25,205 nt of DNA from contig JAZOOT010000024.1 of assembly GCA_045655165.1 (NCBI GenBank), positions 1 to 25,205 on the forward strand, read 5' to 3'. Below the pieces are notes generated by a model, which was given only the letters and a program-made list of their open reading frames with translations, ran no database searches and was not told the origin of the DNA. This document shows, in pieces, positions 22,096 to 25,205 of this stretch; within the stretch, counting starts at the first letter, position 1; the number at the start of each line of letters is the position of its first letter. The position numbers and the translations under genes are program-made. The stretch is from SIG607 sp045655165 (GTDB lineage: Bacteria; Bacillota; Clostridia; Oscillospirales; Acutalibacteraceae).

Positions 22096-23493
22096 TTATT
22101 TTATGCGTTTTTGTTTAACGCTTTTTACAATTAAAACAATTATTACAACAATAATTGCAACCACAATTTGCGCACAAAGGAATGCCAAAACCACAATTAA
22201 GTTTCTTCTGCCCGCATTAACACTAACAAGCGCGGGCTTGCTTCCTTCTGAATTTAAGTCACTAAATTCAGCAAACCTTTGAATTGTTTCTTCCTTTGTG
22301 TCATATCGGTAATAACCAAGTGTACCCTTTGCCGATTCGCAGTAAATAACCGCGTAATCGGAATAGGCGGTATCGGTGTATTTATAACAAGGAATTTTAT
22401 TTACACCTATTTCTACTTCACTAAGGTAGAATTTATCGTTTATTTTTTGTTCGGCATCAAGTTCACGAATTATAAAGGTATCGTTTAAACTTTGAATATA
22501 TTTAAATTCTTCTACCGCGCCGTCTTTATACATAACCAGTACTTTGTCTTGGCTGTTATCAATGTTTTCAATACAAACAAGGGTAACATTTTTACTTGCC
22601 GAAACATAAGCGGTGTATTCTTTTTCACCAATTTTTAAAATATCAACACTAAACGAATTTGGGGTTTTAATGCCTTCGTAATTATCGGTAATTTTATAAC
22701 TTGCGCCGTTATAGGTTAAATTGTTAACGTCGGTTTCTTCTTTCTTTTCTTCTTCTGCCGCGCGGTTAAAGGTAACGGTGTAGGTTTTGGTTGCGCCGTT
22801 GGGGGCGGTAACCTTCACGCTACGAACAGTTTTTCCAACCTTTAATTCCCTGCTTCCCGTAATGCTTATTTTAGCATATTTATCGGAAGTGGTGCAGTAT
22901 AAAATACCGTCGGTTTTATCGTGCGGAACATTTACCGTATATTCGGTTATGTTTGGTTTAAAGGCAGGGGACAAACTGCCGGCTGAAGCGCGAAGCGAAG
23001 TTAAGTTCGCGTCACCCGAAGTACTTGCAGGGGTGCTTGACTGGCCTTCGTTGCCGGTAATGGCATTAACCCTAATGCTTTGGTCAGCAACGGTAATTTC
23101 GGAACTGCCGTTTGAAACAACGCAGTCACCAAGGTAAACGTTACTGCTTCCTGCCGCTTTTACCTTAAAGGTAATTGCAAAATTAAAACTTTTTGCACTT
23201 GAGCCCGAAAACGCAACCTTTACTTTGTTTGCCGAAATTAAATTACAGTTTTCACCCGAAACATATTCAAGCACACTATTGTTAAAGGTAAGCGAACCCT
23301 GAATAGCATTTATATTTTCACTTGCATTATATATGGCGGTAATTTTAATTGTATCGCCAACCTTTGGGCTTGTGTTACTGCAACCAATTCTTGCAGTTGC
23401 GGTAAGTTCTGCCGAAACACAAAACGCAAAACTGCTAACAAGCAGTAGTGCAGTAAGCAAAACCGAAAGTAAAACTTTTAACTTGTTTTTCAT
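22096..23493 (-). CDS. Membrane-anchored cohesin protein with cadherin-like domain
   Basis: A 465-residue secreted, membrane-anchored protein. A signal peptide (1-28, ending CVSA) leads into a cohesin domain (about 30-145; VGDTIKITAIY..., IQGSLTFNNSVLEYVSG, FAITFKVKAAGSSNVYLGDC). A short Ser/Thr linker, a cadherin-like beta-sandwich (163-245; LTSLRASAGSLSPAFKPNITEYTVNVP, TKTYTVTFNRA) and an unassigned beta-rich domain (255-425) follow. A C-terminal transmembrane helix (432-456) ends in a basic tail. Cohesins bind dockerins, and the gene just upstream encodes a glucosaminidase with a C-terminal dockerin, so this is the likely docking post at the cell surface. ATG at 23493 has a GGGGGGA site. 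Confidence 0.87.
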   Translation of the reverse strand: MKNKLKVLLSVLLTALLLVSSFAFCVSAELTATARIGCSNTSPKVGDTIKITAIYNASENINAIQGSLTFNNSVLEYVSGENCNLISANKVKVAFSGSSAKSFNFAITFKVKAAGSSNVYLGDCVVSNGSSEITVADQSIRVNAITGNEGQSSTPASTSGDANLTSLRASAGSLSPAFKPNITEYTVNVPHDKTDGILYCTTSDKYAKISITGSRELKVGKTVRSVKVTAPNGATKTYTVTFNRAAEEEKKEETDVNNLTYNGASYKITDNYEGIKTPNSFSVDILKIGEKEYTAYVSASKNVTLVCIENIDNSQDKVLVMYKDGAVEEFKYIQSLNDTFIIRELDAEQKINDKFYLSEVEIGVNKIPCYKYTDTAYSDYAVIYCESAKGTLGYYRYDTKEETIQRFAEFSDLNSEGSKPALVSVNAGRRNLIVVLAFLCAQIVVAIIVVIIVLIVKSVKQKRIK

Positions 23494-23513
23494 AATTTTA
23501 TCCCCCCAAAAAA

Positions 23514-25205
23514 TTACTGAATAAATTCAATTTCAAGCAAATGGCGTTGTACCTTTGCTAAATCTAAAAGCGAGATTTTATTTTCACCGCTAACGTCGGC
23601 CGCCTTAAAGTAAATACCGGTTTGCAGTTCAATTTCAAGAATATGGCGTTGCACTTTTGCTAAATCTATAAGCGAAATTTTGCCGTCACCGCTAACATCG
23701 CCCTTTACTATTACGGTGAAACTTTTAAATATACTGCCGTCAGTATGCAAAATTTCTAAAATATCGCCCGTAGCAACATTGCCCACCTTGGCTTGTCCTT
23801 TATTGTTTTTTACAACGGCGGTGCCGTTTTTAACATTAAGTTTGGAAATTAAAGTACCTACTTCGGTGCCGGGTGCTATACCTGTTACTTCATTTTCGGT
23901 AAAGGTGTAGCTTTCGGTGTATTCAGGTGCGCCATCGCTATAATCCCCGCGCACCACAACAAGTGTATAAACATTTTCTTTACCGCTTGTTGCGGTTACC
24001 TTAATTTCAATTTTATTTGTGCCAACTTTAAGTTGGTGTTCACCCGCACCGCTTACTTTTGCGTTTTGGTTTTTGGGTACGGCGTTTACATATATTGATT
24101 TTACAGGCCCGTCAACAATAAGTTCATAGGTGTTATGGTAAAAGTCAAAGGTTGGAGAAAGCGAATAGCCGTCAATTGTAAGCGAATCTAAATAACAGTT
24201 GTTGTCGCCGCTGGTTGAGGGGTAAGGTGCAACCGTTTCAGGCATATTTTTATAAACGGGAATTTTAAACACAAGCGCTTTATCAAGCATTGATAAATAT
24301 GCTTCTTTTGTATTTTTGCCCTCTTTATCGGCACCCTCAATGTTGGTCATATATTGGTGCAAATTATAAGGGGGCGACACAACATTAAACTTTTTATAAT
24401 AGAGTGTGTCTTGCCCTACGCGTATGTAGTCTTTTGCGTAAAATTCGGCACCGCCCATTATTGATTTAACCCTTGTGTTCCAAGGTCTTGACAGCGAACC
24501 GCTTCCCTTTGCATAAGCAAGACCTGCTTGAACAGAATCAAGCCCACCGTGCGGATAGGCGTTTATGTTAAGAAAGTTATAATACCCTTCGTACCCTGCT
24601 ACTTTCCCCGAAATTGAACCGCTATTACCTGCACTGCCCTGTTCAAGCAATATCATTGCAGCCAACGAATAGGGGCTCATTCCGTAAGTTTTGCCTGCGG
24701 CAATAAGTACATCGTTATAGGTTTTATAGGTTTCGTGCTCTTCGGGTAAATCGCCCTCCATAAAAGTGCCGTTTAAAAGTTGTTGAAGCGACTCTTTTGT
24801 GTGCAAGGTTGCATCGTAACTCATTCCAACAAACTGAAAAATATTATTGCTGGTTAAAAAGTTTCTTGGGTCTAAATAATAAGCAACCACCCTGCTGTCT
24901 GCCGCGCACCAGTTACTTCCCTCAAAAACGGTGTAGGTACCGGTATTAAAGTTATATGCGCCTGCCTGCATTGAACGCCAAGCAGGGTAAGAAGTTTGAA
25001 TAAGACTTCTGCCAAGGGTGGTTTGCGCCGCCAAAGTATCGGCCCAAGTAACATTAAGTTTGTCCGCCTTAAATATCCAGTTGGGGTAAAGCGCGTGAAG
25101 TTTTCTAAGCGGTTCTTTATAACTTTCGGTAAAACCCTGTTCGGTTAAATATTCTTCAAACGCTTTATCATAAATATATTCAGCATAAAGTTCAACGGTG
25201 GTGTT
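23514..25205 (-). CDS. Secreted glucosaminidase with cadherin-like and C-terminal dockerin domains (5' truncated)
   Basis: The frame is open through the right edge, so the start and any signal peptide lie outside; 563 residues are visible. The order is: N-terminal segment (YLTEQGFTESYKEPLRKLHALYPNW), glucosaminidase-type domain with catalytic-region SLAAMILLEQGSAGNSGS and YNFLNINAYPHGG, cadherin-like beta-sandwich (YLDSLTIDGYSLSPTFDFYHNTYEL), a linker domain, then a type I dockerin. Its two calcium loops are DVSGDGKISLID and DVSGENKISLLD, each followed by LAKVQRH. It would cleave peptidoglycan N-acetylglucosaminyl bonds outside the cell. The cohesin protein gene follows by 20 bases. A TTG at 25034 is internal, not the start. 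Confidence 0.9.
   Translation of the reverse strand, partial: NTTVELYAEYIYDKAFEEYLTEQGFTESYKEPLRKLHALYPNWIFKADKLNVTWADTLAAQTTLGRSLIQTSYPAWRSMQAGAYNFNTGTYTVFEGSNWCAADSRVVAYYLDPRNFLTSNNIFQFVGMSYDATLHTKESLQQLLNGTFMEGDLPEEHETYKTYNDVLIAAGKTYGMSPYSLAAMILLEQGSAGNSGSISGKVAGYEGYYNFLNINAYPHGGLDSVQAGLAYAKGSGSLSRPWNTRVKSIMGGAEFYAKDYIRVGQDTLYYKKFNVVSPPYNLHQYMTNIEGADKEGKNTKEAYLSMLDKALVFKIPVYKNMPETVAPYPSTSGDNNCYLDSLTIDGYSLSPTFDFYHNTYELIVDGPVKSIYVNAVPKNQNAKVSGAGEHQLKVGTNKIEIKVTATSGKENVYTLVVVRGDYSDGAPEYTESYTFTENEVTGIAPGTEVGTLISKLNVKNGTAVVKNNKGQAKVGNVATGDILEILHTDGSIFKSFTVIVKGDVSGDGKISLIDLAKVQRHILEIELQTGIYFKAADVSGENKISLLDLAKVQRHLLEIEFIQ

Overview
The window looks like a chromosomal segment of a low-GC Gram-positive anaerobe of class Clostridia, most likely a gut-type Oscillospirales or Ruminococcaceae relative. 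This is inference. It rests on the IspH-ribosomal protein S1 fusion and its gene order (BaiN-like flavoprotein, cmk, plsC, ispH-S1), a DUF5685-type protein, an S-component-like membrane protein, cohesin and dockerin domains, frequent TTG and GTG starts with strong Shine-Dalgarno sites, and A/T-rich intergenic DNA. Nearly all genes are on the minus strand, in tightly packed and often overlapping operons. No tRNA, rRNA, CRISPR array or complete insertion sequence was seen.

Region by region (descending coordinates follow minus-strand transcription). 25205-22096: a secreted glucosaminidase, cut by the window edge, ends in a dockerin. It is followed 20 bases later by a membrane-anchored cohesin protein, and the two look like a non-cellulosomal cell-surface pair. 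22065-19649: an orphan PTS-type IIC permease, endonuclease III (nth) and a single-pass membrane protein of unknown function. 19678-19405: a 274-base element of nested inverted repeats with 23-base ends. 19388-14407: a CYTH protein, an EamA transporter, an alpha/beta hydrolase, a membrane-tethered MurF-like ligase and D-Ala-D-Ala ligase; the last two make and attach D-Ala-D-Ala in peptidoglycan synthesis.

14401-11377 is the most interesting part. A plus-strand pair encodes an XRE repressor and an ImmA/IrrE-type HEXXH metalloprotease. Facing them is a minus-strand pair encoding a Zn-ribbon protein and a sigma-region-4-like protein, followed by dinB (DNA polymerase IV). Five 16-base palindromes of the form TTACG-N6-CGTAA sit at two places. 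Three lie in the divergent intergenic region and two lie at the dinB promoter. In both minus-strand promoters one box fills the spacer between a perfect TTGACA and a perfect TATAAT. This predicts a LexA-independent, protease-controlled damage regulon comparable in logic to IrrE-DdrO or ImmA-ImmR.

11376-10807 is a 570-base gene-free stretch. It holds an array of short hairpins joined by a 9-base linker that flips orientation halfway, then a structured stretch ending in a strong plus-strand terminator. 10806-1455: uvrA with its own promoter, then a DUF5685-type protein, a DnaJ-domain protein, an S-component-like membrane protein, a BaiN/YhiN flavoprotein, cmk, plsC and the ispH-S1 fusion, closed by a terminator. 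1454-1: small accessory genes (a 45-codon plus-strand ORF, a DUF2500-like membrane protein, a SHOCT-domain protein) studded with three copies of a short palindrome with core ACGGTTCT.
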